22,742 nt of DNA from an uncultured Collinsella sp. (GTDB lineage: Bacteria > Actinomycetota > Coriobacteriia > Coriobacteriales > Coriobacteriaceae), in the NCBI GenBank assembly GCA_900756725.1, contig CAAELJ010000051.1, positions 1-22,742 on the forward strand, in the 5' to 3' direction. The position numbers were made by a program, and so were the translations under genes. The notes under the pieces were generated by a model. The model had not been told where the DNA came from and searched no databases. It saw only the letters and a program-made list of their open reading frames with translations. Positions 1 to 7,258 of the stretch are shown one piece after another (the first letter of the stretch is position 1; each line of letters opens with the position of its first letter).

Positions 1-41
1 ACGTCAGATTGCTCGCGTGTACGGGTTTGCAGCGTCGAGCC

Positions 42-69
42 GTTACGCGGTTTGGTAAAACCGCGTAAC
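42..69. other. 12-bp perfect hairpin after yqeY
   Basis: Arms GTTACGCGGTTT (42-53) and its exact reverse complement (58-69) enclose a 4-nt loop, just past the yqeY stop codon. Neither strand has a T-run after the stem, so it is not a textbook intrinsic terminator. It may protect the 3' end of the yqeY mRNA or end transcription inefficiently. Confidence 0.6.
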
Positions 70-72
70 AAA

Positions 73-516
73 TTACGCGAGTTTGGCGCCGACGATCTTT
101 GCCGCGGCCGGCTTGTCGAAGTTGCCGCCGGTGGCCTTGCCGAGTGCGCCCATAACCTGGCCCATCTGCTGCTTGGACGTGGCGCCCAGCTCGGCGATGA
201 CCTGCTCGATCAGGGCCTCGAGCTCCTCGCCCGAAACCTGCGCGGGCAGCAGGCTCTCCAGAATCTTGACCTGCTCGGTCAGGTTGTCGGTACGCTCCTG
301 GTCGGTGCCGGCCTTGATGGACATCTCCAGCGTCTCGCTCGTCTGCTTAATCAGACGCTTGATCATGCTATTGACGTCTTCCTCGGTCACATCGCGGCGC
401 TCGTTAACCTCGATATTCTTCACCTCGGCCTTGACCTGGCGAATGATGGACAGGCGAACCTTGTCCTTGGCCTTCATGGCCGCGATCATTTCCTTCTGCA
501 GCTCTTCGTTGGTCAT
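73..516 (-). CDS. yqeY: GatB/YqeY domain protein
   Basis: A 147-residue protein that matches the YqeY family along its whole length: an N-terminal helical part with MKAKDKVRLSIIRQVKAEVK, then the C-terminal helical domain shared with the tail of GatB, ending in the typical MGQVMGALGKATGG and a KIVGAKLA tail. The family is widespread in bacteria. It is thought to bind tRNA or the aminoacyl-tRNA amidotransferase, but its role is not settled. I chose the ATG at 516 over an in-frame TTG at 522, because an AGAGAGGA Shine-Dalgarno lies 7 nt before the ATG and only 1 nt before the TTG. The foldase gene lies 54 nt upstream on the same strand, so the two may be co-transcribed. Confidence 0.93.
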   Translation of the reverse strand: MTNEELQKEMIAAMKAKDKVRLSIIRQVKAEVKNIEVNERRDVTEEDVNSMIKRLIKQTSETLEMSIKAGTDQERTDNLTEQVKILESLLPAQVSGEELEALIEQVIAELGATSKQQMGQVMGALGKATGGNFDKPAAAKIVGAKLA

Positions 517-539
517 CTGCAAATCCTCTCTAATAGCGT

Positions 540-565
540 GGGCGGCACTCGCGCGAGCACCGCCC
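540..565. other. Intercistronic hairpin between the foldase gene and yqeY
   Basis: Outer arms GGGCGG (540-545) and CCGCCC (560-565) pair, as do inner CTCG and CGAG around a CGCG centre, with two mismatched positions between them. There is no T-run. It fills the gap between two genes on the same strand and could be an mRNA processing or stability element, or a partial terminator. Confidence 0.45.
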
Positions 566-570
566 CATGA

Positions 571-1791
571 TTACTCAGTCGTCGACGAATCGTCGGTCGA
601 ACTCTTGGTGACGCCCTTCAGGCTCACGTTATAGGGTACGTCCTTGGGCATGGGATTGACGGTGATGTCAGCATCCTTCTTGTACTGCTCTAGCCACTCG
701 CTATACGCAGTGCTAGCCGCCTGCGTCTTCACCACGTTGGAGACGTACTTTTTGATGGCCTTGGGCACCTGGTTGATGTCATCGACCTGATTATCGACAT
801 GGAAGTAGTCGGTGCACTTGATGATGTGATAGCCGTACGTCGACTCGACCACGTCGCTCACATCGCCCTTGTTGAGCCCCTCGAGTGCCGTCTGGTAGCT
901 GTCGACAAAGGTGGTGAGCTTGTCCCAGCCCACGTCACCCTTCTTCTCCTTGGAGCCGGTGTCGTCGGAATACTGCTTCACGGCGTCTTCAAAGCTCAGC
1001 TCGCCGGAGTTGATCTTGTCCAGGCACTCCTGCGCCTTAACCTTGGCGGCGGCCTTGTCCTCATCGGACGCATCGGAATCAACCTTGATCAGGATGTTCG
1101 ACGAGCGGCGGGCATCGTTGTACTTCGACAGGTTCTCGTTGATGTAATCGACGATCTCGCTGTCCTTGGGCTTGCTGGTGGGCGCCACGGCATCTTTGAG
1201 CTTTTGCTGCGCCAGGCTCTCCTTGAGCGAGCTCTTATAGGTGTCCTCGGTGTAGCCGTAGGTCTTAAGGGTCTTCTTAAAGGTCTTGGCGCCGCCCGCG
1301 CTCTTGCACGCGTCCTTCCAGGCTTTCTCAACTTCCTCGTCCGACACCGTCACGCCGTTCTCCTTCTGTGCCTGTTGAAGCAGAATCTGCTGCGTGTAGG
1401 AGTCGATGAGTTGCTTGCGGTACTTCTTGGGCGTGAGGTCGTTGTCGACCAGATACTGCGCCCAATCCTCATCCTTGGTGTAGCCGTAAGACGTGCGCAT
1501 GCTCATGATCTGCTTGGTCACGGTGTCCTCGGTGAGGTTGGTGCCGTTGATAGTGGCAGCCACACCGCCGGTAAGCTTGTAGCCCGAGGTATCCTCTGCC
1601 TGCGACATAAGGCCGGAGCACGCCATGGCCGAAACGGAAAGCAGCATCGCCAGCACGCCGATGACCACCAGAACGATCTTGACGGTCTTAGACACGTACG
1701 TCTTGCGCTGCTTCTTGCGAGAGTTGGAGGCAGCGCGAGCCTGCTGCTCGGGCGTCGGCTCGGGTGCAGGGTTCTTTTTCTTATTTGCCAT
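571..1791 (-). CDS. Membrane-anchored PrsA/SurA-type peptidyl-prolyl isomerase (foldase)
   Basis: A 406-residue extracytoplasmic folding factor. Residues 1-36 are a Lys/Pro-rich cytoplasmic stretch, 37-58 a membrane segment, and about 70-225 a SurA_N-like helical chaperone region. Residues about 227-330 are a parvulin rotamase domain, shown by NILIKVD, LSFEDAVKQYSDD, KKGDVGW and the closing YGYHIIK. The tail is Ser/Thr-rich. Cys58 in SAMACS is only a weak lipobox, so the protein may be a lipoprotein but is more safely called a signal-anchored membrane protein. The open frame continues upstream to 1917, but I chose the ATG at 1791 because GAAAGG lies 6 nt before it and the extension would run through a palindromic repeat. 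Such foldases help secreted and wall proteins mature; clients such as the sortase and the GH31 protein in this window are conceivable but untested. Confidence 0.9.
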   Translation of the reverse strand: MANKKKNPAPEPTPEQQARAASNSRKKQRKTYVSKTVKIVLVVIGVLAMLLSVSAMACSGLMSQAEDTSGYKLTGGVAATINGTNLTEDTVTKQIMSMRTSYGYTKDEDWAQYLVDNDLTPKKYRKQLIDSYTQQILLQQAQKENGVTVSDEEVEKAWKDACKSAGGAKTFKKTLKTYGYTEDTYKSSLKESLAQQKLKDAVAPTSKPKDSEIVDYINENLSKYNDARRSSNILIKVDSDASDEDKAAAKVKAQECLDKINSGELSFEDAVKQYSDDTGSKEKKGDVGWDKLTTFVDSYQTALEGLNKGDVSDVVESTYGYHIIKCTDYFHVDNQVDDINQVPKAIKKYVSNVVKTQAASTAYSEWLEQYKKDADITVNPMPKDVPYNVSLKGVTKSSTDDSSTTE

Positions 1792-1868
1792 AGTTGGCCT
1801 TTCGCATAACGAATCGAACAAACGCCATTGTGTCACAACGCGGCCCCCGCGACAAAGGGGGCAACCCT

Positions 1869-1922
1869 GGCACTTGGGGACGTTCCTTTTCTGCCGGCAG
1901 TTAGGGACTGTCCCCAAGTGCC
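1869..1922. repeat. 54-bp concentric palindromic repeat (REP/MITE-like)
   Basis: Outer arms GGCACTTGGGGAC (1869-1881) and GTCCCCAAGTGCC (1910-1922) are exact 13-bp reverse complements. A perfect 10-bp palindrome, CTGCCGGCAG (1891-1900), has exactly the same centre (1895.5). The two 9-nt intervals between them pair partly. The element lies 4 nt past the stop codon of the downstream-oriented EIIA gene and 77 nt before the foldase gene. There is no coding sequence and no T-run. The design suggests a REP-type element or a small non-autonomous mobile element rather than a terminator. Confidence 0.7.
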
Positions 1923-1926
1923 GGCT

Positions 1927-2391
1927 TTAAAAGTGACGGCGGATGGCGTCGACCATGCCCTGGGGCGTGGTCTGGCCGAGCACGTCGGCTGCGGCATCGG
2001 CGTCCATAAAGATATTCATGAGCGCTTGCAGGGCCTCGACCTGGCCGCCCGGCTCGGCAATACCCAAATTGATGACGATCTGCGCCGGCACGGGGGCACC
2101 CATGCCGGCCATAGCATTGAACGTCACGGGCGCGGCGGGCTTTACCACCGCGATATAGGGCTTGGCCACAAACCCCGGGTCGGTGTGTGGGATGGCGATG
2201 TTGGCCGCCGGCATGGCAAGGCCCGTGGGATAGGCATCCTCGCGCGTGCGGACGGCGTCGAGCCAACCGGTGCAGATGTAGCCGCGTGGGGCAAGTTCGC
2301 CTTCGAGTCGCGCAAACACCTCAGCGGGCGTCGCGCACTCCCAATCAAAAAACACCAGCTCAGGCGTAAACAGTGCTTCGTTATCCGCCAT
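1927..2391 (-). CDS. PTS EIIA component, fructose/galactitol type (PTS_EIIA_2)
   Basis: A 154-residue single-domain EIIA protein of the PtsN/FruA/GatA fold. EIIA proteins accept phosphate from HPr on a histidine and pass it to an EIIB. The likely active site is His69 in ANIAIPHTDP, preceded by REDAYPTGLAMP, the typical segment of this family. The rest (NLGIAEPGGQVEALQALMNIF) matches the conserved second half. The ATG at 2391 has GGAGG 5 nt upstream; the longer open frame to 2505 runs into the PIN gene and is rejected. No EIIB or EIIC of this class is next to it, so it is an orphan here. It may serve a distant transporter (galactitol-like by resemblance) or act as a regulatory PTS protein. Confidence 0.85.
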   Translation of the reverse strand: MADNEALFTPELVFFDWECATPAEVFARLEGELAPRGYICTGWLDAVRTREDAYPTGLAMPAANIAIPHTDPGFVAKPYIAVVKPAAPVTFNAMAGMGAPVPAQIVINLGIAEPGGQVEALQALMNIFMDADAAADVLGQTTPQGMVDAIRRHF

Positions 2392-2456
2392 ACCGTCCTC
2401 CAAAGTTGCATGAGGGCCACAATGCTCAATATGATAGCGAAACGGGGTGTGCAAGG

Positions 2457-2924
2457 TTAGCCGAGGATCCCGATGAGCTCGAGTGCGCGCGCGGGCGTCA
2501 AGCATACCTCGGGCATCGTCTCCAACATGCGTCGGTCGCTCGTGACAACGTAGTCAACATCCGCCGTATCGCCCGAGGCGATAATGAGATTGTCCTCGAG
2601 GTCCGGCATGCGCTTGCCAAGCATGCGCGCCATCTCGCACTCCGCCATCGAAAGCGGGGAAGCCGTTGCCACCTGCATCATATGCTCGACGCATGCCCAT
2701 GCAGCCGGACCGAACGAAGCGTTAATCCCATTCACATTCCGTCGAGCTAGACGCCGAGGCAAGATATAGAACACGTCCTTTGCCGTCGTTGGCGCGTACA
2801 GAAGGTCGATCTTTCCCGCTTCGGCCAGTTCAACCAATCTTCTCACGTTGTCGAATGCGCCCTCTTGCAGGTAGTAATCAAGCCAAACATTCGTGTCCAC
2901 CAAGAGCCGCTTTGCCTCAATCAT
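2457..2924 (-). CDS. PIN-domain toxin (VapC-like ribonuclease)
   Basis: A 155-residue PIN-domain protein. Acidic residues expected for the metal-dependent RNase centre are visible: Asp10 in LLVDTNVWLD, Asp111 in DLEDNLIIASG and Asp130 in VTSDRRML, with Glu95 or Glu97 likely supplying the middle acid. PIN toxins cleave specific RNAs (tRNA, rRNA or mRNA) when their antitoxin is lost. The ATG at 2924 overlaps the antitoxin stop codon by 4 nt (ATGA), the usual sign of translational coupling; a TTG at 2930 is possible but less likely. The partner gene is directly upstream. All visible catalytic acids are present, so the toxin is probably active. Confidence 0.9.
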   Translation of the reverse strand: MIEAKRLLVDTNVWLDYYLQEGAFDNVRRLVELAEAGKIDLLYAPTTAKDVFYILPRRLARRNVNGINASFGPAAWACVEHMMQVATASPLSMAECEMARMLGKRMPDLEDNLIIASGDTADVDYVVTSDRRMLETMPEVCLTPARALELIGILG

Positions 2925-3265
2925 CGGCAATTCGCCTCTATGTCGGCAATCATCGCGTCATACATATCATCGCGTACGGCATCCCAGTTGTCCGCCGATG
3001 ATTCGCCTGGCGCAAAATCTGAGAAGCTCAACCCCAATGAGGAAAAAGCCAGACCACACCCCTGTTCGGCAAGACTCTTCGCACGGGGCGTCTCGCACTT
3101 ATCCGTCACCATAAATCCCGGCAACGTTTGATGCTCGGCAAGATAGGTCCAAAGCGCACGAATGGCGTCACTCTGCCCCAGTCCATTACGAGTCAGGACC
3201 GCATCGCCACCGGCCTTGAGCATAGGGTCGATTCGTGTGTTGAGCTGCACCGTTGCTGTACCCAT
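2921..3265 (-). CDS. RelB/DinJ-family antitoxin paired with the PIN toxin
   Basis: A 114-residue protein. Residues 1-50 look like a RelB/DinJ ribbon-helix-helix: an N-terminal beta strand (ATVQLNTRIDP), then helices including GLGQSDAIRALWTYLAEH and the family-like LPGFM turn. Residues about 55-114 are an acidic, probably disordered tail that would wrap and neutralise the toxin. The ATG at 3265 has GAGAGGAG 5 nt upstream. It overlaps the PIN gene by 4 nt. RelB/DinJ antitoxins usually pair with RelE/YafQ toxins, so a PIN partner is less usual. Autorepression is expected for RHH antitoxins, and an inverted repeat overlaps its likely -10 box. Confidence 0.85.
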   Translation of the reverse strand: MGTATVQLNTRIDPMLKAGGDAVLTRNGLGQSDAIRALWTYLAEHQTLPGFMVTDKCETPRAKSLAEQGCGLAFSSLGLSFSDFAPGESSADNWDAVRDDMYDAMIADIEANCR

Positions 3266-3281
3266 AGCGGCTCCTCTCTAC

Positions 3282-3317
3282 TTGCTAGCAGTATAGCAAA
3301 CAGAGTAGACCACACAA
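3282..3317 (-). promoter_or_regulatory. Toxin-antitoxin promoter with overlapping operator-like inverted repeat
   Basis: On the minus strand an extended -10 (TGCTATACT, hexamer 3290-3295) lies 16 nt after a weak -35 TTGTGT (3312-3317). The inverted repeat TTGCTA (3282-3287) / TAGCAA (3294-3299), with a 6-nt spacer, covers the -10. This is where an autoregulating ribbon-helix-helix antitoxin would bind. The -35 overlaps the T-run of the purine operon terminator. Confidence 0.6.
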
Positions 3318-3347
3318 AAGGGCCCCGCCCGCGCACGGACAGGGCCC
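3316..3347 (-). terminator. Intrinsic terminator of purF-purM-purN
   Basis: On the minus strand GGGCCC (3342-3347) and a second GGGCCC (3320-3325) pair, continued by GTCCG with CGGGC around a short loop, followed by TTTT. It lies about 60 nt past the purN stop and directly before the toxin-antitoxin promoter. Confidence 0.85.
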
Positions 3348-3408
3348 TATCAGATTTTCTAGATCGCTTACGTCCCAAAGAACGCTCAATGAGCCCTCTT
3401 ACACACGA

Positions 3409-4107
3409 CTAGCGTGCCGGATCAATTGCGACCTTGCCGCTCTCCAGCACGTGAACGCGGCCGTCGGCAAGCATTTGCACGACCTCGGGATACAGCACAT
3501 GCTCAATCGCGTGGATGTGCTCCTCGAGCGTGTCGACATCCCAGCCCTCCTCAACAGCCAGCGCACGCTGGGCGATGATGGGACCGTTGTCGTAGATCTC
3601 GTTGGCAAAATGCACGGTCACGCCAGTTACCTTGACGCCGCGCGCAAAGGCATCGTCAATCGCATGCGCACCGGTAAAGCTCGGCAGCAGCGCCGGATGC
3701 AGATTGACCACGCGGTTGGGAAACGCCGCCAGCAAAGGCGTGTGCACCATGCGCATGTAGCCGGCCATGACCACATACTCGCAGCCGCGCTCGAGAAGCT
3801 CGTGCGCGATGATCTCGTCAGCGGCGATGGGGTCGGCGTAGACATCCTTGGACAGCGTGAGCGTCTGGATGCCCGCGCGCTCAGCGCGCTGCAGACCCTT
3901 AGCCGAGGGACGGCTCGACACCACAAGCTCAATCGAAGCGTTGAGCTTGCCGGCGGCGATCAGATCGATCAGCGCCTGCAAGTTGGTACCCGAACCGCTG
4001 ATGAGCACACCGATCTTGAGCGGCTCAGCTGTATCGGTGCCAGTCGGACGGGTGTAGGGCACAAAACCCAGGCCCTCGGCGGCAGCCGCCTGCTCGTTAG
4101 CGCTCAT
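3409..4107 (-). CDS. purN: Phosphoribosylglycinamide formyltransferase (GART)
   Basis: A 232-residue folate-dependent enzyme that formylates GAR to FGAR with 10-formyl-THF, the third step of de novo IMP synthesis. The formyltransferase fold begins at about residue 31 (KIGVLISGSGTNLQALI). Catalytic residues by family comparison are Asn135 and His137 in VVNLHPALLPSF and Asp173 in YDNGPIIAQ. There is an N-terminal extension of about 29 residues compared with E. coli PurN, low in complexity and of unknown role. The ATG at 4107 lies inside the end of purM (11-nt overlap) with only a weak ribosome-binding site, so translation is probably coupled to purM. It is the last gene of the purF-purM-purN unit. 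Confidence 0.95.
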   Translation of the reverse strand: MSANEQAAAAEGLGFVPYTRPTGTDTAEPLKIGVLISGSGTNLQALIDLIAAGKLNASIELVVSSRPSAKGLQRAERAGIQTLTLSKDVYADPIAADEIIAHELLERGCEYVVMAGYMRMVHTPLLAAFPNRVVNLHPALLPSFTGAHAIDDAFARGVKVTGVTVHFANEIYDNGPIIAQRALAVEEGWDVDTLEEHIHAIEHVLYPEVVQMLADGRVHVLESGKVAIDPAR

Positions 4108-5200
4108 CGGAGTACACGACCTTACCGGAACCCTCGACGCACTCGCCCACGCGGAACGGCTTCTCGCCCAGCGCGACCAGGGCCTCGGTCACGGCAGCCT
4201 CGTCCTCGGGGGCGACGATCAGGCACAGGCCGACGCCCATGTTGAAGGTCTTGCACGCCTCGTTAGGCGCAAGCTCGGCCTGGCGCGACACGTAAGTAAT
4301 GACGGGCGGAACGTCCCAGCCCATCTCGGCACCGTTGCGGGTGACCACAGCGTCGACGTCGTCGGCGAGTGCGCGGTTGAGGTTCTCGGTAATGCCGCCA
4401 CCGGTGATGTGAGCAATGGCGTGCACCGGAGCGCCGCCACGCAGCAGCTCCAGAATCGGCTTCACATAGATGCGCGTGGGAGCCAGCAGAGCGTCGGCCA
4501 GCGAAGCACCGCCGAGCTCCTCGAGCGGACGGCTCAGCTCCTCGGCCTTAGCGGCAGCCTCGGGCGTGCCCGGCTTGATGCCGTCGACACCGATGACCTT
4601 GCGCACGAGCGAGTAGCCGTTGGAGTGCACACCGGTGGAGGGCAGGCCCAGAATCACGTCGCCGGGGCGAACGTTCGCGGGGTCAAGCATCTTGGGACGG
4701 TCGACGACGCCCACGGTAAAGCCAGCGAGGTCGTAATCGGCGGGAGCCATGACGCCCGGGTGCTCGGCCATCTCGCCGCCCACGAGCGCGCAGCCCGCGA
4801 GCTTGCAGCCGTCGGTCACGCCCTTGATGATCTTTGCCATGTGCTCGGCCTCAATGTGACCGATGGCAACGTAATCCAGGAAGAACAGTGGCTCGGCGCC
4901 CGAAGCCAAAATGTCATTGACGCACATGGCGACCAGGTCCTGGCCCACCGTCTCGTGACGGTCCATGATCTGGGCGAGCACGAGCTTGGTGCCGACGCCG
5001 TCGGTGCCGCTGATCAGGATCGGGTCTTCCATATCCTTGAGCGCGGCGGCCGAGAACAGGCCACCAAAGCCACCGATGCCGCCGATAACCTCGGGGCGGT
5101 TGGTGTCCTTGACCATCTGCTTAATAGCGTCGACGGCGCGGCCGCCCTCGGCGGTATCGACGCCGGCGTCCTCGTACGTCACATGCTTGCTGTCGCTCAT
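4097..5200 (-). CDS. purM: Phosphoribosylformylglycinamidine cyclo-ligase (AIR synthetase)
   Basis: A 367-residue ATP-dependent enzyme that closes FGAM to AIR, the fifth step of purine synthesis. Family marks in order: the glycine-rich VIGGIGGFGGLFS (about 38-50), TDGVGTKL (66-73), the conserved CVNDILASGAEPLFFLDY (93-110), and the later GLPSTGVHSNGYSLVR and HITGGGITENL segments. Length is slightly above the usual 340-350. The ATG at 5200 has GGAGAGGAAGG upstream. A 155-nt gap containing possible alternative hairpins separates it from purF, and it overlaps purN by 11 nt. Confidence 0.96.
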   Translation of the reverse strand: MSDSKHVTYEDAGVDTAEGGRAVDAIKQMVKDTNRPEVIGGIGGFGGLFSAAALKDMEDPILISGTDGVGTKLVLAQIMDRHETVGQDLVAMCVNDILASGAEPLFFLDYVAIGHIEAEHMAKIIKGVTDGCKLAGCALVGGEMAEHPGVMAPADYDLAGFTVGVVDRPKMLDPANVRPGDVILGLPSTGVHSNGYSLVRKVIGVDGIKPGTPEAAAKAEELSRPLEELGGASLADALLAPTRIYVKPILELLRGGAPVHAIAHITGGGITENLNRALADDVDAVVTRNGAEMGWDVPPVITYVSRQAELAPNEACKTFNMGVGLCLIVAPEDEAAVTEALVALGEKPFRVGECVEGSGKVVYSDER

Positions 5201-5311
5201 CTGAGCCTTCCTCTCCCACTACCGTCTGACGAGCAGGCGCCAAACGGTGCTCATAGTTGCGCCATTTCGGCGCGCGCCATAACAGCACGCGCCGTCATAT
5301 CAACAAAACAG

Positions 5312-5356
5312 CAGGTAAAACCTACCAAAATAAACCTGTCCCTACATGGCAGGTTT
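5312..5356 (-). promoter_or_regulatory. Possible alternative hairpins between purF and purM
   Basis: Three short segments can pair in two exclusive ways: CAGGT (5312-5316), ACCTG (5334-5338) and CAGGT (5350-5354). On the minus strand the first-read pair (AAACCTG/CAGGTTT, 7-bp arms, 11-nt loop) starts at the purF stop codon and is followed by TTTATTTT, like a weak terminator. The second pairing would break it. An additional small hairpin (AGGT-TTT-ACCT) lies within. This could set purM-purN expression below purF, but the hairpins are short. Confidence 0.35.
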
Positions 5357-7026
5357 TAGGCCTCGCCGTGCTCCTCTTCCCAGCTGCGGTCGACATATTT
5401 CTCGACCACGGCGTCGTCGTCAAAGTACAGCGGCTTGTCCAGGTTGCGGGGCTTAAAGCCCTCCATGAACTTGTCACGGCCAAAGCTCTCGGGAATCGCC
5501 ACGGGATAGCGGCCGGTAAAGCACGCGTCGCAGTAACCGCCCTTGGGCATGACCTTCAGCAAGCCCTCGACCGAAAGGAAGGCCAGCGAATCGGCGCCGA
5601 TATACTCGCAAATCTCGTCGACCGTCTTGTTGGCGCTGATAAGCTGCGACTGCACGTCGGTATCGATACCGTAGAAGCACGGCCAGATGACCTCGGGCGA
5701 GTTGATGCGGATATGAATCTCCTTGGCGCCAGCGTTGCGTAGCATCTTGACGAGCTGCACCATAGTGGTGCCACGCACGATGGAGTCGTCGATGACGACC
5801 AGGCGCTTGCCCTCGATGTTGTCGCGCAGCGGGTTGAGCTTCATGCGCACGCCCATGGCGCGCAGCTCCTGCGTAGGCTCGATAAACGTACGACCCACGT
5901 AGCGGTTCTTGATAAGGCCCTCACCAAAGGGAATGCCACTCTCATGCGAATAGCCCTCCGCGGGCGGCAGGCCGGAGTCGGGCACGCCGATGACCAGGTC
6001 GGCCTCGACGGGCTCCTCGTGTGCCAGCTGACGACCCATGTCATAACGGCAGGCGTAGACGCTCTTGCCGTTCATGATGGAATCGGGGCGAGCGAAGTAG
6101 ACCTGCTCAAAGATGCAGTTAGCAGGCTCTTCGGCGGCAGGCACGCCCTGCTCGGACACAAGGCCCTCGGCGCTGATGCGCAAAATCTCACCGGGACGGA
6201 CGTCGCGGACGTACTCGGCGCCCACAATATCGAGCGCACAAGTCTCGGAGGCGACGACCCAGCCGCCGGCGCGGGTGACATGGGTGGTGGCGTCAACCGT
6301 CGCGGCGCCGTCTTGCGAGGGCAGCTGCGAAACAGAAGCGGCGTCAGCCTGATCCAGGCCCTCGTCCACGAGCTTGCCAAGCACCAGCGGGCGAATGCCG
6401 TGAGGATCGCGGAATGCGTAGAGCGCCTGCTCGTTGATGAGCGTCATGGCGTAGCCGCCGCGCACGAGCTCCATCGTCTTGCGGATACCCTCGCGTAGAT
6501 GGCCCGTACGCTGGGTAAAGTAGCCGATGAGTTTGGTCGCGACCTCGGAATCCGAATTGGAGAGGAATGGCACGCCCAGCTCGATCAGCTGGCGGCGCAG
6601 CTCGTCGGTGTTGACGAGGGTGCCGTTGTGAGCAAGCGCGATAATGACGCTGTTGATGGTAGAAAGATGCGGCTGAGAGGCTTCCCAGCTCTTGGCACCG
6701 GCGGTGCCATAGCGCACGTGGCCCACGGCCAGCTGGCCGGAGAGCGTCGACAGGTCGGCGTTGGAGAACACGCGATCGAGCAGCCCCAGGTCTTTGCGGA
6801 CCATAACCGTGCCGCCGTCACCCACGGCGATTCCCGCCGATTCCTGGCCACGGTGCTGCAGTGCACGCAGGCCAAAGTACGTCAGTCGAGCCACATCGCG
6901 ATCGGGTGCCCACACACCAAAAATGCCACATTCCTCATGCAGCTGGTCGGAGTCCGGATCATACGTCGACATGGTGTTCACCTGTCCCGCGGCACGCTCG
7001 GCCGCGCGGATGGTTTCTTGAGACAT
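5356..7026 (-). CDS. purF: Amidophosphoribosyltransferase (glutamine PRPP amidotransferase)
   Basis: A 556-residue enzyme for the committed step of purine synthesis, PRPP plus glutamine to phosphoribosylamine. The N-terminal Ntn glutaminase begins at the nucleophile Cys33 (HEECGIFG), so residues 1-32 would be a cleaved propeptide. The phosphoribosyltransferase domain has the PRPP loop VVIDDSIVRGTTM (410-422). Cys304, Cys450, Cys499 and Cys502 match the 4Fe-4S ligands of the Bacillus-type enzyme, so an iron-sulfur, oxygen-sensitive form is likely. Residues about 222-255 appear to be an extra insertion between glutaminase strands. The ATG at 7026 has GAGGGG 5 nt before it; an internal ATG at codon 19 is a possible second start. 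It is first in the purF-purM-purN unit. Confidence 0.96.
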   Translation of the reverse strand: MSQETIRAAERAAGQVNTMSTYDPDSDQLHEECGIFGVWAPDRDVARLTYFGLRALQHRGQESAGIAVGDGGTVMVRKDLGLLDRVFSNADLSTLSGQLAVGHVRYGTAGAKSWEASQPHLSTINSVIIALAHNGTLVNTDELRRQLIELGVPFLSNSDSEVATKLIGYFTQRTGHLREGIRKTMELVRGGYAMTLINEQALYAFRDPHGIRPLVLGKLVDEGLDQADAASVSQLPSQDGAATVDATTHVTRAGGWVVASETCALDIVGAEYVRDVRPGEILRISAEGLVSEQGVPAAEEPANCIFEQVYFARPDSIMNGKSVYACRYDMGRQLAHEEPVEADLVIGVPDSGLPPAEGYSHESGIPFGEGLIKNRYVGRTFIEPTQELRAMGVRMKLNPLRDNIEGKRLVVIDDSIVRGTTMVQLVKMLRNAGAKEIHIRINSPEVIWPCFYGIDTDVQSQLISANKTVDEICEYIGADSLAFLSVEGLLKVMPKGGYCDACFTGRYPVAIPESFGRDKFMEGFKPRNLDKPLYFDDDAVVEKYVDRSWEEEHGEA

Positions 7027-7068
7027 GGTATCCCCTCAGAGCCTCGTATTTTTGGCGTTACCTGCCCT

Positions 7069-7074
7069 ATTATA
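7069..7074 (-). promoter_or_regulatory. -10 box of the purF promoter
   Basis: A perfect TATAAT on the minus strand lies 42 nt before the purF start codon. No good -35 hexamer is found at 16-18 nt, so an activator or other upstream contacts may matter. The rest of the 287-nt purF/membrane-protein divergent region (7027-7313) holds a small AT-rich hairpin (7111-7123) and the promoter described next; I see no gene in it. Confidence 0.65.
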
Positions 7075-7258
7075 CGCACGGCAAGACAAGCACTCCCGCG
7101 CATGAACAGCGCTTTTTAAAAGCCCACCGAGCTAATAATCAGTTTTGTTGCCAAACATTTTATCGGTCTGTCCAGTGCAAGCGCCCGCGCCCCCCAGATG
7201 GCCGCCGCGTCCACCGTTGGGGATTACAAAGTTGCAATTGGGACGTTCGTCCTGTCTT

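Noticed and set aside
42..69. Standard rho-independent terminator for yqeY
   Set aside because: The stem is perfect but no T-run follows on either strand, so it is reported only as a hairpin.
1792..1917. Upstream extension of the foldase gene
   Set aside because: It runs through the palindromic repeat and lacks family similarity; the ATG at 1791 has a good ribosome-binding site.
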